Below, one piece after another: positions 1 through 12,369 of a stretch of DNA of 64,000 nucleotides. Where the stretch lies: contig NC_054708.1 of the NCBI RefSeq assembly GCF_016097555.1, positions 2,987,750-3,051,749 of the forward strand, in the 5' to 3' direction. The position numbers were made by a program, and so were the translations under genes. The stretch is from Gigantopelta aegis (Eukaryota > Mollusca > Gastropoda > Neomphalida > Peltospiridae). A model generated the notes under the pieces. That model saw only the letters and a program-made list of their open reading frames with translations. It was not told where the DNA came from and did not search any database. Every line of letters begins with the position of its first letter. Position 1 is the first letter of the stretch.

Positions 1-3000
1 GAAAATTGAAAAATTCTCTCCTCAAAGCAGGTAAGTGCTGTCTTGTATCTCTCCACGTCAGTGGTCTTCCAGCACTCGCAATGTGATTTCCGTTGACAAA
101 AGAGCTATTGTTTTCTTGCAGTTCATTGAAAGGCAAATGCTGATTGGATGACTACACATTGAATCCACCCATGTAAAATCAGTTGTACAATTTAACATGT
201 AACAAGTCTTGTCCTATTAAGTGGTTGTACTGTGCATTGATGTATTTTGCAGGTAAACAACCTGAGTGAAAATCTTCCAGGTCAGTAACCTGTCATAAAA
301 CTATACTACTTGAAACAATTTAGGGAGCACATGATAATTATGATATGATCACATAAATTCTGATGCCGGTCCATTTTCTATTTTGTACATTACACAAAAG
401 GCACTTGACAGCTGACCCCATGTCTACCACCTCCAAACTGATTACTCTGACGCTGATGTCTGTAAAGTTTTCACAAGTTTGTGCTTCATGGAAAATCTAG
501 AATTGTCAGAATGATAGCAGTCGACCATTGCTTGTGTGTCAGTATCGGCTCTCGTCTATTGGTTTCATTGTGTTACATCTTGGTCAGATGGGGTTTTTTG
601 CATAGGTTTTGATCATTCTTGCCATTATGATTTGGGGGTTTTCTGAGAATGCAATCACATAGAAAAAATTCTATGAGAAGTCCAGGGTTAGAAATGAAAA
701 AAAAAATCTACATTCACCAGGTGCATGCTGAAAAAAAAGTTACATGCACCATTCAAATTCTGCATGCACCAAAAATAAAGTAAATCCTGTTAACAATGAG
801 GAAAATACTATTTTAATTACCTTGATTACAGTGTTGATTTTTTTTTTTTTACGAAGCTATTCGGAATTATTCGACAATACCTATATTTATTTATTAACAG
901 TACCGGAACGTTATACAACTGCGTTTATTACTGATTCTTGATCAAATTTGAAAATTTCACCCAACGTAAACGCCTTACAGAAATCTATAATAGGCCTATT
1001 ACAAAAATGTACGAATATTTGTGTTTTGTATTAAGCAAGTTATCAACTTTTTTAACTCGATAAGATCTGTTGGTATAATAAATTAGCCTACAGAATTCGA
1101 CGAGAAGTTGCGATTGAAATAATCACTGGCTGACTTCGAGTCAACTACGCAAGTAGCGCACCTGCACGTTCGCAACCAAATGCCCATATCTGAGGTCGAA
1201 AATGTTCACGGCAGTTACGGTACTTTGTATTGATCACAGATCTGGCGGAGTTCAATTTGTCAGTGATGACAACAACTGTGTTATGCGCGTGGATACCCCA
1301 AAGTCGGTCTCGACCACCTTCCCTAATACCGTTCACGGATATAACCGAGATATTGCCGGCAATTTTCGCAAATATATTTCACGGAAAGGGCGCCATTGTT
1401 GTAAGTAGGATTATGGGATACAAAATGGATGCGCCCATGAGATATAAGTTATCGTTTTCATGTGGCGAACAGATTACGAAATGCATACTCAAAATTCAAC
1501 AACTTGAGTCTGAATCTGGTAGACCAGGATACTAGTATACGCAATATACAGTACTTGAAAAATATTAGCATGCACCGCGTGCACCCAGTTTTAAAAGTTA
1601 CATGCATACGCAAAAATCAGCATGCACCAGTGCATGTACTCACACTGCATTTTGAGGCCTGAAGTCCATCTTTGATATGTATCAACAGTGAGCAACTAGA
1701 ATTTGTTATGCACTGAATCACAGTTCCCAGTAGTTTCAGAAAGCTTTGTTGTCAATATTCCCTCTTAGCAATGATCTCAACTGATGCTGAAATACTTTTT
1801 TAATAATTAATGCCTACGTCCTGGCTTCAGTTTTTCTTTCAATGATGCTTGCAGTCTGTTGAATGAGTTTTGCAAGTGTTATACAAATTTCAGAAAAAGA
1901 TAAAAAATTATGGCCAGTATAAGGTGGCCTATATTTGCTTGAAACTTTGTTTGTTAAAGCTGTCTGCAATGTCTTAACCTTTCTCGAAATTACATCTCCA
2001 CAACAGTAAATCTCCTCATTATTAACATGTAACTTGCGTTTTATACACAAGGAAATGTTGGTTGTTGTAACTAATGTGTTCCCTACATTCTTTTGACTAG
2101 TATAGACACTAGCCGAGTTGGTAAAAAAAAGCCATGATTAATAGCTTAAATCGGCGAAAGAAATGTTAGTGCCAAAAAAAAAAAAAAGTAAAAGAAAGAA
2201 ACTTTTTGACTTTGATTTATTGTCTTCTTCTGTGGACCTGCCTTCATATGTTAATCAGGTGGTTTTGCAGAAGGGGAAAGAGAATTGTTACATTAGTAAT
2301 CACTCCAGCATGTGGTAACCATACGTGTGGCTGTGTTGTGTCAGGGATGGTCGTTAATGTGTCTGTTTTTACTACAGGCTGTCCCCCGTGTCTGTCGTCG
2401 ACGTCATCAGGAAGCTACGTGCCGTGGTCCAGCGAGGAGTGTGGTACCAGCCTGGAGGAGGATGGTGGTGGGTCGAGAGAAACGTCCTTCCACACCACCA
2501 ATGTGTCGTGGGTCAAGGTAAATACTCCACAGTGTAGAACAGTTACAGTTTCATAGTTCCTTATTTTAAAATGTGCAATGTAAGTGTATCTTTCATGAAG
2601 CAATATGTTAATGTTTAGAGGAATGTGGTATAACCTTCTTTCTGTTTTTTAAATGCAAGCATACCTCTTTATAGTTTTTTCTTCTTCTTTATAGTTTTTT
2701 TTTCTTTTTAAATCGGTGCCAGGGTTGGGTCCCTGGTATCACTACTTTACAATCATTTAATATGTTAAACATTCTACATAAGTGAATAGTACTGATATAT
2801 ATATAGCACATCAATCGAACAGTAATAATGAACATAGATAACATAGTTTATAGTTTTATGGGGTTACAGACAAGCTAGAAATAATAGAAATAAAGAGAAG
2901 CAAGGATAGAACGAAAGAAAGATTGAAGGAAAGAAAAAGTAAATTTAAAGAATAAATTTTGTAATAGAAAATAGTACATTTATTATTATTATTAGTACCA

Positions 3001-6000
3001 TTACCATTCCTACCACTATTATTATTTCACATGTATGGGGATAATGTATAAGATTACCTCTTTTTTATATAGTTGTTGCTGTAACTTAAGAGATTTTCTG
3101 GGGTGTTTTTTTTTTTAAGTCTCCTAACAGTCCAACCAGAGGGAATTATAGGTTTCGTCTTTGTCCTGTCATTCTTTCCGTCCACCTTTCCCTCACATAG
3201 TTTCAGGACCTTCCTTCCCCGTATGCCTCAAGATATTGAGCTGACATTCTGTGTATAGCTTTATCATGTACTGTTACAGATCAAGTTTGACTTTAATGGC
3301 GATTTACTCATTTTTTGAGTTATGGCCTTGTAGTTAGGAAATAAAAAAGTTAGTTTTCCATTTATTTATTTTTTATTTTTTTTATGCCTCAAGATATTGA
3401 GCTGAAATTTGGTGTATAGCTTTATCATGTACTGTTACAAATCAAGTTTGACTATCATGACAATTTACTGGTTTATATGGCCCTTGAGATATGAACATCT
3501 GTGGGGCCGGTAGGGGGACATGTATTGCTTTAGCAGTACTCTGAGAATGCTTGTTTTGTCTGTCGACAGGTAAACCATCAAGAAGGAAGTGAAGTTCAAA
3601 ATGAAATGTAAGTTTTTCTTTTGCTCTTTGCTTGCTTACTTCATGTAACACTCAAGTACATATCCGTCGGTTTTTGTCTCTACGTTACACCTTGTTAATG
3701 TTTTTGGTTTGGGGCGTTTTTTCATGTGAAAATGTGCACTTTTTGTTTTACTAAAATGATTCCAGAACGTGTTACAAGTTCACTTTAAATTACATGTGTT
3801 AAAACTTGCCCTGTCTTTTCATTTCTTTTGAAGCATGTTTTGGGTGGGGGAGGGTAAGTTACTTTCTGTCAGAAGTGTGTTGATTTGTTTATTCGGAAAT
3901 GTTTTATATTTTTCAGGATCAAAAGGGACTATCCACGACTTGAAAGTTATATTCCATTCTATCCCAAAGTTTCGGGGTTAGGACCAATATCGCGATTGTC
4001 AACGACAGCCAAATTCAAGATGACTGAACCAATGCATGTCACAACCGAGGAGGTCATTAGCATTTTTAGTGATCACTTCATTTATAATTGACTAAAATCG
4101 GAGTTTTAATCAATTCTTATGTACTTAGTAATTGTATTAAACATAAGTTTATTTACTTTTTTAAGGAACCTCCACATTCAGTAAGCTGTTTTTGACAAGT
4201 TTAGATGATTTTTGGTGTGTGGAGGGGGGGTGCGGGGGGATGAGGTATATGATGTTACTTTATTTATATACTTGATAAAGTATGTTCTTACCATGCATCT
4301 AATATGATAGTGATGCATACTTTGCACTATATTAAAGGTAAAGGTTTCCTTTGTTAAACACCACCATTACAGAACTTTGATTAATCAATCACCAACTATT
4401 ACATGTCATACATTTCATAATTCTCACACAAATTTGGTCTTGTGTGAGGCGTTATTGCACTTAGTTTAATTTGTAATTTTTTGGCAGATCTACATACCTC
4501 GTGTTTGCATTAATACATGTCTTATTGAGAGATTCATTATATTTGTCAAATGATTTGTTTATCAAAACACAAGATGGTTGTGAATGTGTGTACTACCTTT
4601 TTCGGTGCCATTGTTTGTTTTCAGAGCATGGGCAAGATGATCCCAGACTTGACTGGTGAACAAACCAAGACTTGTTCTTCATCTCCCGATCCTAAACACT
4701 TCACTATTGAAGAGATCCTGTCACATGACATGTATCCCATAATACCTGCACAGTTCTCAACGGATGACATCATTCTGCGGAAGCGTACGACCATTGGTCC
4801 GAAATCTGAGCCACAGCACACTTGGGAATGCTGGTTCGTGTTGTCTTTGTATTGGTCAGAATATCAGGTCACATTCGGCTTAATTTATGCTTCATTATAA
4901 TGCAATGCATTGCTCATGTAGCAACTGACGTGTGAACTAAACTAAAGCATTTTGTCCTTCCCTAGAGCTGCTACCATTACAATATAAGAAATACAGGATT
5001 CCAAATGTGACATAATAACTGATGACTTGAAAAAACAGAACTTCATGATTGAGTCCGTTGAGAAATTTTAAGTAATCTCAAAGCATGGTATATAGAGAAT
5101 AAATAATGAGCTAGAAGGAATTACGGATTATTTGTTCCAAGTGAATGAATGTTTTAAAACGTAGCCATTGGCAAAGGTTTTTACAACATTCATTCACTCC
5201 TCGTAGCGAGTTGGTTATGCTTTTTGTTACCCATTGCCATTTTTAACTAGTTTTTAATATAAAAATCACTCTTGTGTACAACAAATCCCTCAGCCATTAC
5301 GTCATATCATATTTCAACTACAAAATTAATGTTCTTTGTTTAAATCATATACATTAATGATTATAAAAATTTACAGCTTGCAAATGGGATAAATATGGTT
5401 TTAACAACCGTGTTGTCAACTGTTGGGACATTATTTCATAACATATATTCAATGAACATTTTGTTCAGTATCGGACGCGTGTCGCTACACAAGTTTCAGA
5501 GATCGCCACACAATTTTAAAACCTTAAACAGTAATTGCTAATAAATGTTCAGTTGACTGGAAATATCGCTAATCAAGAGTTTGAAAACAAAATGTTCCCT
5601 GATATTGCACAATTTTTACAGTGTTCAGCGAGAATTTAGAGAATAACTAACGAGCTACGAGGAATTATGAATTATCTGTCCCGAGTGAATGAATGTTGTA
5701 AACCCGAGCCTTTGGCGATGGTTTTACAACATTCATTTACGAGGGACAGATAATTCGTAGCGAGTTGGTTATTCTCTTTATTACCCATTGTCAATTTTAA
5801 CTGATTTTTAATATAAAAATATTCCTCTGCAGTCTACAACAAAGCCATCAGCCATTACGTCATATAATCTTACGCGCATTACATGACGTAATGTAAGTGA
5901 CGTTATAGCATAACAGCGTTCTTGTTACAGCCAAATGTTTACAGTACAAAATAATACAACTGTATTTGCATTTTAAAATAATTATTTTTATATATTACTA

Positions 6001-7911
6001 AAGCCGCTGCTTATTAAACTATACCATTTCATGTTTACGAAACAAATGAGTCTATTTGTTTTTGTAAATCTTTGTAGATCGTATAACGTATGTGTAATCT
6101 GACTCATGAATGGAAACATATGAATGAAAGTGAAGTTCCGGCCATGCCAAGCAACCAACCAAACGTCGTGATTTTTAAGCCAGCCAATCAGTGGCTGTAG
6201 AAGCAATCTGCACACTGTGCAGAGATCGAAAAAATATTACCCCGTATATTTGAGCCCATATGGGTAATAAATAACAAATATGGAATAATGTAAAATTTGA
6301 ATGTGAATTTGTGTTGCAGTATACCAACATCACAGAACTACTTACACGAGGAGCTGGCTCGCCTGCAGAACAAGTTGGCGAATGCATCCAATTCAGATGA
6401 GAGATTGGCATACGAACTACAGGCTATTGAATTCAAAATTTCTTTGGTAAGCATCTAATAGTGCTTTCATTTTGTTGTAAGTTGCATTGAGACATATGTT
6501 AAACGTAAAAAAAAAACGATGTTTTGAAACGCATTCCATGACTTAAATTGGTGGTTTGGAAATCCGGGGAAATGTTAAAAGGTAAAGATATATGTATTAC
6601 TTTTCCCATCATGGCATCAACTTTGTATTTGCCTACAATGTTAAGTGTTTGCATTTAGCCTCATTTCTCACAAACTGTAACACTTAGATCAGTGAATTGA
6701 GTGCATAGTGTTAACGTTTATCTCGATTCATGTTTAAAATAAATTGAAAGTAAGTAAAAGTAAAATTGTAAAATAATTTTAATAAAAAAAATTAACGTTT
6801 AATTATTTTTTAATACTTGTTTAAAGAACTAAATTATTAATTTTCCATGACTATAGACGAAGTTTTTGGTTGGCGAAATATTTAATTTTGTGCAAGTTTT
6901 GTTGTATTGTAGCAATTTCCTTTATTTTTCAAACAGCTTTTTAAAATGTTTTCAGTCTAGGAGATACGCTTATGATTTGTCTGAAATATGACAACAGTGT
7001 AGCCGAGTGAGCTGCCGCCTGTCTGGTGCATGCTATTTTACTAGCAATACCCAACTCAGTACAGGCTTTCTGATAGGTTTTTCAAACCATGTTTGCTGGA
7101 TGCGGTTTATTGGCTTTCTAGTGACATATATCAACTTTTCAGACGAATGAAGAGACATTTGTACCTCTAGGTGGTCTCGTTGACAAGCTGGATGCGATAC
7201 ATAACCAAGAAGATAATCAATTGACTGGCATACCACTGCTTGACTCTAGCAATAAATACTTGGTGTGTTCTTTCTTCATTTTCACATCAGACAGGAAGCA
7301 TATAATAATAAGGCTGTAAAACATGCTTTGTTGTTTTAATTTCCATCATCGACTGTCTGGAAACCCCTTAACTTCATACCAAAATTTAAAAAACCCACCT
7401 AATTATGAAATTACTTCATTAATGATAAATAGAAATTTCAATATCAAAATAACTTTATTTAGCATACTTTGTGTGGTAATTTGTACATAACATGTTTACT
7501 TTGAAGAACAGCCTTATTTTATAACTCACTTGTTTCTATCTCTGTGATATTGGAGGCCAGTAACACCTCCATTTATTAAGTGCTCTGTACATATTGCATT
7601 ATGTGTAAACTAGCGTGACAGTTCAAGATGATAATGTGGCCAGTATATTATCAGATGCAGTAATTTCTTATTTGATCTGGATGTATTTAGTCCAATCCTT
7701 AACTAGGATTAAAGCTGTTATATGATCGCATGTTAATGGAGTATGTCTGTTGTCTGGCCAGGGTCTGCCCATTCAGGTGGACATCCACGAGAAGCCAACC
7801 CTCGACCCCAAGCGGCGGCTCGAGCAGATGGACGAGCACTTCTCCCAGCAACTGATCATGGACGAGATCGACGCACAGCTCCTTGGCCTGATCCAGCCGC
7901 GAAACACCTGA
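1..7911 (+). CDS. 3' part of an unrecognised multi-exon gene
   Basis: Seven exons join into one frame: 1-30 (codons from position 3), 2378-2517, 3570-3607, 3917-4052, 4625 to about 4833 or 4867, 6320 or 6336 to 6446, 7143-7262 and terminal 7762-7911. Donors and acceptors are mostly good (perfect CAG|GTAAGT after base 30), and split codons match, for example AT|G making Met between 3607 and 3917. The protein tail is about 275 residues. It has a Ser/Gly/Glu-rich start, a stretch around RDYPRLESYIPFYPK, a probable coiled coil (EELARLQNKLANAS) and a charged end with LDPKRRLEQMDEHF. No domain or family was recognised. The donor of the fifth exon is uncertain: TG|GTTCGT at 4833 fits the acceptor at 6319, and CAG|GTCACA at 4867 fits the acceptor at 6335. 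The TGA at 7909-7911 lies in the first unit of a minisatellite. The gene starts left of the window. Confidence 0.72.
31..2377 (+). other. Intron of the unrecognised gene
   Basis: The intron runs from the GTAAGT donor at 31 to the CTACAG acceptor ending at 2377. It contains the inverted-repeat element at 683-1661. The remainder (31-677 and 1667-2377) is AT-rich with poly-A/T runs, and no exon that keeps the frame was found. Confidence 0.6.
683..1661. mobile_element. hAT-like non-autonomous element, CAGG/CCTG ends, 5-bp duplication
   Basis: The element begins CAGGGTTAGAAAT and ends with the inverse of CAGGCCTCAAAAT. It is flanked by AAGTC at 678-682 and again at 1662-1666. Both subterminal regions carry inverted copies of a GGTGCATGCTGA / GTTACATGCA block. 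No transposase frame is visible in its 979 bp. The ends and 5-bp duplication recall hAT elements that make short duplications; the superfamily call is inference. Confidence 0.6.
2518..3569 (+). other. Intron with a dispersed mollusc-type repeat at its 3' end
   Basis: The first half (2518-3150) is AT-rich with poly-T and ATT runs and no recognised content. The second half is the dispersed repeat at about 3158-3560, which ends about ten bases before the next exon. Confidence 0.5.
3158..3560 (+). repeat. Dispersed repeat, internally duplicated
   Basis: A block containing CTTTATCATGTACTGTTAC and CAAGTTTGACT occurs at about 3222-3340 and again at 3385-3530. A diverged third copy lies at 56815-57040. 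The copies share the order 'cctcaagatattgagctg', 'tatagctttatcatgtact', 'gatttact' and 'ggacatgtattg'. No coding potential is seen, and the class is unknown. Confidence 0.6.
4053..4624 (+). other. Intron, no recognisable content
   Basis: AT-rich sequence between the exon ending at GAG|GTCATT and the TTTTCAG acceptor at 4624. A short poly-G run lies near 4226. Nothing else was recognised. Confidence 0.5.
5094..5310. repeat. Foldback palindrome with trailing block, first copy
   Basis: Arms at about 5094-5160 and 5165-5222 pair imperfectly. They start AGAGAATAAAT and end with the approximate inverse. The loop contains GCCATTGGC. A non-palindromic trailing block (TTTTTAATATAAAAATCA ... CCATTACGTCATAT) follows. 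The whole arrangement recurs 544 bp downstream. Confidence 0.6.
5638..5868. repeat. Foldback palindrome with trailing block, second copy
   Basis: A nearly perfect palindrome runs from AGAGAATAAC at 5638 to GTTATTCTCT at 5777, with arms of about 60 bp and a loop containing GCCTTTGGCGA. The trailing block (TTTTTAATATAAAAATAT ... CCATTACGTCATAT) matches that of the copy at 5094. It is a miniature foldback element, or a local duplication of one, inside an intron. Confidence 0.65.
6447..7142 (+). other. Intron, no recognisable content
   Basis: Between the donor TTG|GTAAGC and the acceptor TTTTCAG at 7142. AT-rich, with no repeat or exon recognised. Confidence 0.5.
7263..7761 (+). other. Intron, no recognisable content
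   Basis: Between TTG|GTGTGT at 7263 and GGCCAG at 7761. Nothing was recognised. Confidence 0.5.
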
Positions 7912-9782
7912 TACCGCGGTCTAGCAGGTAAATATAGAAACACCTGACACCTCGGTCTAGCTGGTAAATACAGAAACACCTGATACTGCAGTCTAGCAGG
8001 TAAATACAAAAACACCTGATGCACGCACTTTGGTTAGCAGGTAAATACACAAACACCTGATACACGAACTTCAGTCTAGCAGGTAAATACACAAACACCT
8101 GATACTGCAGTCTAGCAGGTAAATGCACAAACACCTGATACACGCACCTTGGTCTAGCAGGTAAATACACAAACACCTGATACACGCACCTTGGTCTAGC
8201 AGGTAAATGCACAAACACCTGATACACAAACCTTGGTCTAGCAGGTAAATACACAAACACCTGATACACGCACCTTGGTCTAGCAGGTAAATACACAAAC
8301 ACCTGATACACGCACCTTGGTCTAGCAGGTAAATGCACAAACACCTGATACACGAACCTTGGTCTAGCAGGTAAATACACACAAACACCTGATACACACA
8401 CCTCGGTCTAGCAGGTAAATACACAAACACCTGACACGCGCACCATGGTCTAGCAGGTAAATACACAAACATACCTCGGTCTCTCAGGTAAATACACAAA
8501 CACCTGATACACGCACCTCGGTCTAGCAGGTAAATACACAAACACCTGATGCACACACCTCCGTCTCTCAGGTAAATACACAAACACCTGATGCACGCAC
8601 CTCGGTCTAGCAGGTAAATACACAAACACCTGATGCACACACCTCAGTCTCTCAGGTAAATACACAAACACCTGATGCACGCACCTCGGTCTAGCAGGTA
8701 AATACACGAACACCTGATACTGCGGTCTAGCAGGTAAATACACAAACACCTGATACACGCACCTCGATCTCAGGTAAATACACAAACACCTGATACACAC
8801 ACCTCGGTCTAGTAGTTAAATACACAAACACCTCGGTCTAGTAGTTAAATACACAAACACCTCGGTCTAGTAGTTAAATACACAAACACCTGATACACGC
8901 ACCCCGGTCTCTCAGGTAAATACACAAACACCTGATACACGCACTTCGGTCTAGCCGGTAAATACACAAACACCTGATACTGCGGTCTAGCAGGTAAATA
9001 CACAAACACCTGATACACGCACCTCGGTCTAGCAGGTAAATACACAAACACCTGATACACGCACCTCAGTCTCTCGGGTAAATACACAAATACCTGATAC
9101 ACACACCTCAGTCTAGCAGGTAAATACACAAACACCTGATACACGCACCTCGGTCTAGCAGGTAAATACACAAACACCTGATACACACACCTCGGTCTAG
9201 CAGGTAAATACACAAACACCTGATACACACACCTCGGTCTAGCAGGTAAATACACAAACACCTGATACACGCACCTCGGTCTAGCAGGTAAATACACAAA
9301 CACCTGATGCACGCACCTTGGTCTCAGGTAAATACACAAACACCTGATACACACACCTCGGTCTAGCAGATAAATACACAAACACCTGATACACGCACCT
9401 CGGTCTAGCAGGTAAATACACAAACACCTGATACACGCACCTCGGTCTAGCAGGTAAATACACAAACACTTGATACACGCACCTCGGTCTCTCGGGTAAA
9501 TATACACACCTGATGCACGCACCTCGGTCTCTCAGGTAAATACACAAACACCTGATGCACGCACCTCGGTCTAGCAGGTAAATACACAAACACCTGATAC
9601 ACGCACTTCGGTCTAGCAGGTAAATACACAAACACCTGATACACGCACCTCGGTCTAGTAGGTAAATACACAAACACCTCGGTCTAGTAGTTAAATACAC
9701 AAACACCTTATACACGCACCTCGGTCTAGCAGGTAAACAAAGAAACACTTGATACACACACCTCAGTCTAGCAGGTAAATAA
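7901..9782. repeat. 42-bp minisatellite overlapping a stop codon
   Basis: Roughly 45 units of about 42 bp. The common parts are AAACACCTGATACACG, CACCTCGGTCTAG and CAGGTAAATACAC. Some units are shortened, for example those with CTGATACTGCGGTCTAG. The first unit supplies the last codons and TGA (7909-7911) of the upstream gene, so the array forms the start of its 3' UTR. Almost every unit carries CAGGTAAAT, a good match to a 5' splice site. Because 42 is a multiple of 3, the minus strand shows long spurious open frames (VYLPARPRC-like). Confidence 0.9.
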
Positions 9783-11530
9783 AGACTGAAACTGTTTTTC
9801 ACCAACACTTGAAAATTGAGGGAGTGAAAGTATGTGGGACAAATTTGAAATGTTTTCTCTCTTTAAAACGGGGGGGGGGGGGGGGGGGGGGGGGTCATAC
9901 TCTACATACCCTCTGAATGTGTGTCGCAATTTTCGACCATTGTGCAATCCTAACCCTAGGGCCAGTCTATACTAATAATAATATTTCCAGATTTGTTTTC
10001 ATATCCCACTTTCATTTCTGTGTATATATATAAGTCGGTTAATAAATTGATATTCTTGGGGTTTTTTTTTTTTTTCAGTGGACTGTTTTTTGTACAAGCA
10101 GAAACTTAACATTAATTGGACAAAAAAAAACAAGACTGCAAAAAACCAAACGTTTTATGAAGATGTTTTGAGAGTTGAGCTTTCTCGTACCTGTTCGTCT
10201 TCAGACTGTGTATCTAGTACATATGCCATGTGTGTAATGTTAGGTATGATTTTATAAATCATATTGTATGTTAATCTTTATCATCAGTTCACATTATTGT
10301 GCATTGTACCGTTTTGGGTTTTTATTTTGCAGTGGATATTTCATTGCACTTACCTCCTAAGGAGGGATTTTATTTTAATATTGAAAATGTTGCACTTGAG
10401 TCTTTTCATACAAACTTCACAGTTAGAAACAAAACGTCACCTGGATCTATCTTTTTTTTGTAAAAAGATTATTTTTATTTTATATTTATTAGCTGAAACA
10501 TCCTCAGATTATCTTGGTTGCAAGTGCTATATTGCATAATTAACTCGATGGTAACAAAATGGTAAGGCACTGCCACTGGGTGTAAACAGTGATTTTCACA
10601 CAAAATACTTGGCTACAAATGTAAAGTTTACTTTTCCAAAAAACACTTTTTTATGGGTGGAGGTTTTGTTTTTAATTAAACCAAAAACTTTGTTTTATTT
10701 ATTAACTCATAAAATATTTGTTTAAACAAAGGTTTATTTTATATGGTAAAAAAACTAAATTTTTCAAATTACTGCTGGTCTATACCAATGGGCTTTTTTC
10801 TTTTCTTTCTTTCTCGTTTTTTGTAAGTACAACTGGTCTTTGACGTTTGTCATCTACATTATGTTGTATTGTGTTATTTTGTCTGAAAATGGCTCTTAAT
10901 ATGGATCCTTTCTTTTTAAAAGTGTATTTGTTAATTCTACTGTAGTTGTGTGTGTCAATTTAGTGCACATTATTCATGATCCCTGTAGATTATGGCCTGG
11001 TCCTATTACATTCTGCATCATATTGAAACCTGCCCTGTTCTTGTGTTGGTCTCCTGTATTGTGACAAGCTTGGTTAAATGAATAACTGCAATATAATACT
11101 ATGTATTTTATAGTTTTTAACCAAATGTTACCAGGACTAACGTTAAAATAATCTAATCAAGTTACACCACCATGCAAACTTTGAATTGCCCATCCTGAAG
11201 CCAGGACACCATCTCATTTTGCTGTTTCTAAGTAGATACCTTGGAATTGACATATTACGAGCCCAGCTATTGGTAATAAAAATGAGTAACTTCAAATATT
11301 GGCTAATTAAAGAGTTATCCTACTTACTATATTTATTTAAGAATTTTTTTATATTGCATTTATGTGTGTAACATCAATATTTAGTGAATAAATACTAAGC
11401 TGCTACTAGTGATGATTGTATTGGGAATGATGGGATGCTGTCAGAAAGGTTAACTTTGTAATAAAATCATGAACTGTCAGCTGCAGAGTTTAAATCTATT
11501 GGTGTTCCCAATAACTGAGGTGTTGCTATT
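9783..11530. other. Intergenic or 3' UTR sequence, poly-G tract
   Basis: A run of more than 20 G lies at about 9871-9893. AATAAA occurs at about 10041 and 11389, so either could end transcripts of the upstream gene; this is not proven. Otherwise the stretch is AT-rich and no gene was recognised. Confidence 0.4.
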
Positions 11531-11533
11531 GCC

Positions 11534-11850
11534 ATAAGAATAACATCGTTATTCATTAAGTGACACAATTCGTAAGTGTTTTCAGTACGTCATTACACAG
11601 ATGCAGTTGGGGGAAGAATAATATCGTTATTCATTAAGTGACGCAATTCGTAAGTGTTTTCAGTACGTCATTACACAGATGCCGTTGGGGGGAGAATAAT
11701 ATCGTTATTCATTAAGTGACACAATTCATAAGTGTTTTCAGTACGTCATTACACATATGCAGTTGGGGGAAGAATAATATCGTTATTCATTAAGTGACAC
11801 AATTCGTAAGTGTTTTCAGTACGTCATTACACAGATGCAGTTGGGGGAAG
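11534..11850. repeat. 78-bp tandem repeat, four copies
   Basis: Units begin AGAATAATATCGTTATTC at about 11534, 11612, 11690 and 11768. Each contains CAGTACGTCATTACACA and ends with a G-rich run. The copies are very similar, suggesting a young array. Confidence 0.85.
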
Positions 11851-12242
11851 GGGGGGGGGTGAGCTCTTGAATTGTTTTTATTCTCCAATAGTTTTTCTTT
11901 TCAGCTAAAAAGTAATTTTAATGTAGCATTTTCAATAATTTTTTCTAAAATTGAAGTAGCCTTTATTGGAAATGAAAATATACATAATGTCATCTGGCGA
12001 AAAAATTTTCTGGTTTCAACTTCTTTATTATCCATATGATTCATCATAACTGAGTTAATAATAATCATAGAAGTGTAATGACATAATTTTGGGAAGCGAT
12101 GTCATAACATGATGTTGCTTAGACTGCATTTGAAATATGACGTCATTTCATAGTCTCCTTCTTCTAGTTGTAGCTGAAACATTTTGATTTGGGTCTTGTT
12201 ATTCATAAAGAAAACAACAATAATAATATGGATAATCAAGAA

Positions 12243-12369
12243 ATTATTACACTAGCATGTAGGTCGTACTGAGTTTACAAAACTCGTGTCAGGATTCTCG
12301 CTCAGGCAAGACAAAAGTCTTGACACTCATTTCCTAAAATCAGTACGACACACAAGCTCGTATAATAAT
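12243..12369. repeat. Foldback palindrome
   Basis: The left arm starts ATTATTACACTAGCATGT and the right arm is the approximate inverse, ending GTATAATAAT. The middle holds CTCGCTCAGGCAAGAC. Arms are about 50 bp with scattered mismatches. The shape matches the other foldbacks in the window, but the arm sequence is unrelated. Confidence 0.6.

Noticed and set aside
253-280. Possible 28-base micro-exon (VNNLSENLP) between good splice sites
   Set aside because: Joining it to exon 1-30 gives a stop in every usable frame, whereas 1-30 joined directly to 2378 keeps the frame.
1145-1662. Overlapping short open frames at 1145-1662
   Set aside because: They lie inside the inverted-repeat element at 683-1661, show no known motif and lack splice support.
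2206-2556. Full frame 2206-2556 as one exon with its own start
   Set aside because: Only 2378-2517 lies between a good acceptor and a good donor and keeps phase with both neighbours. The upstream part is intron.
7773-9808. Long minus-strand open frames (VYLPARPRC / CIYLLDRGA repeats)
   Set aside because: They arise because the 42-bp unit is a multiple of three. The frames are low-complexity translations of the minisatellite, and all three frames on that strand stay open.
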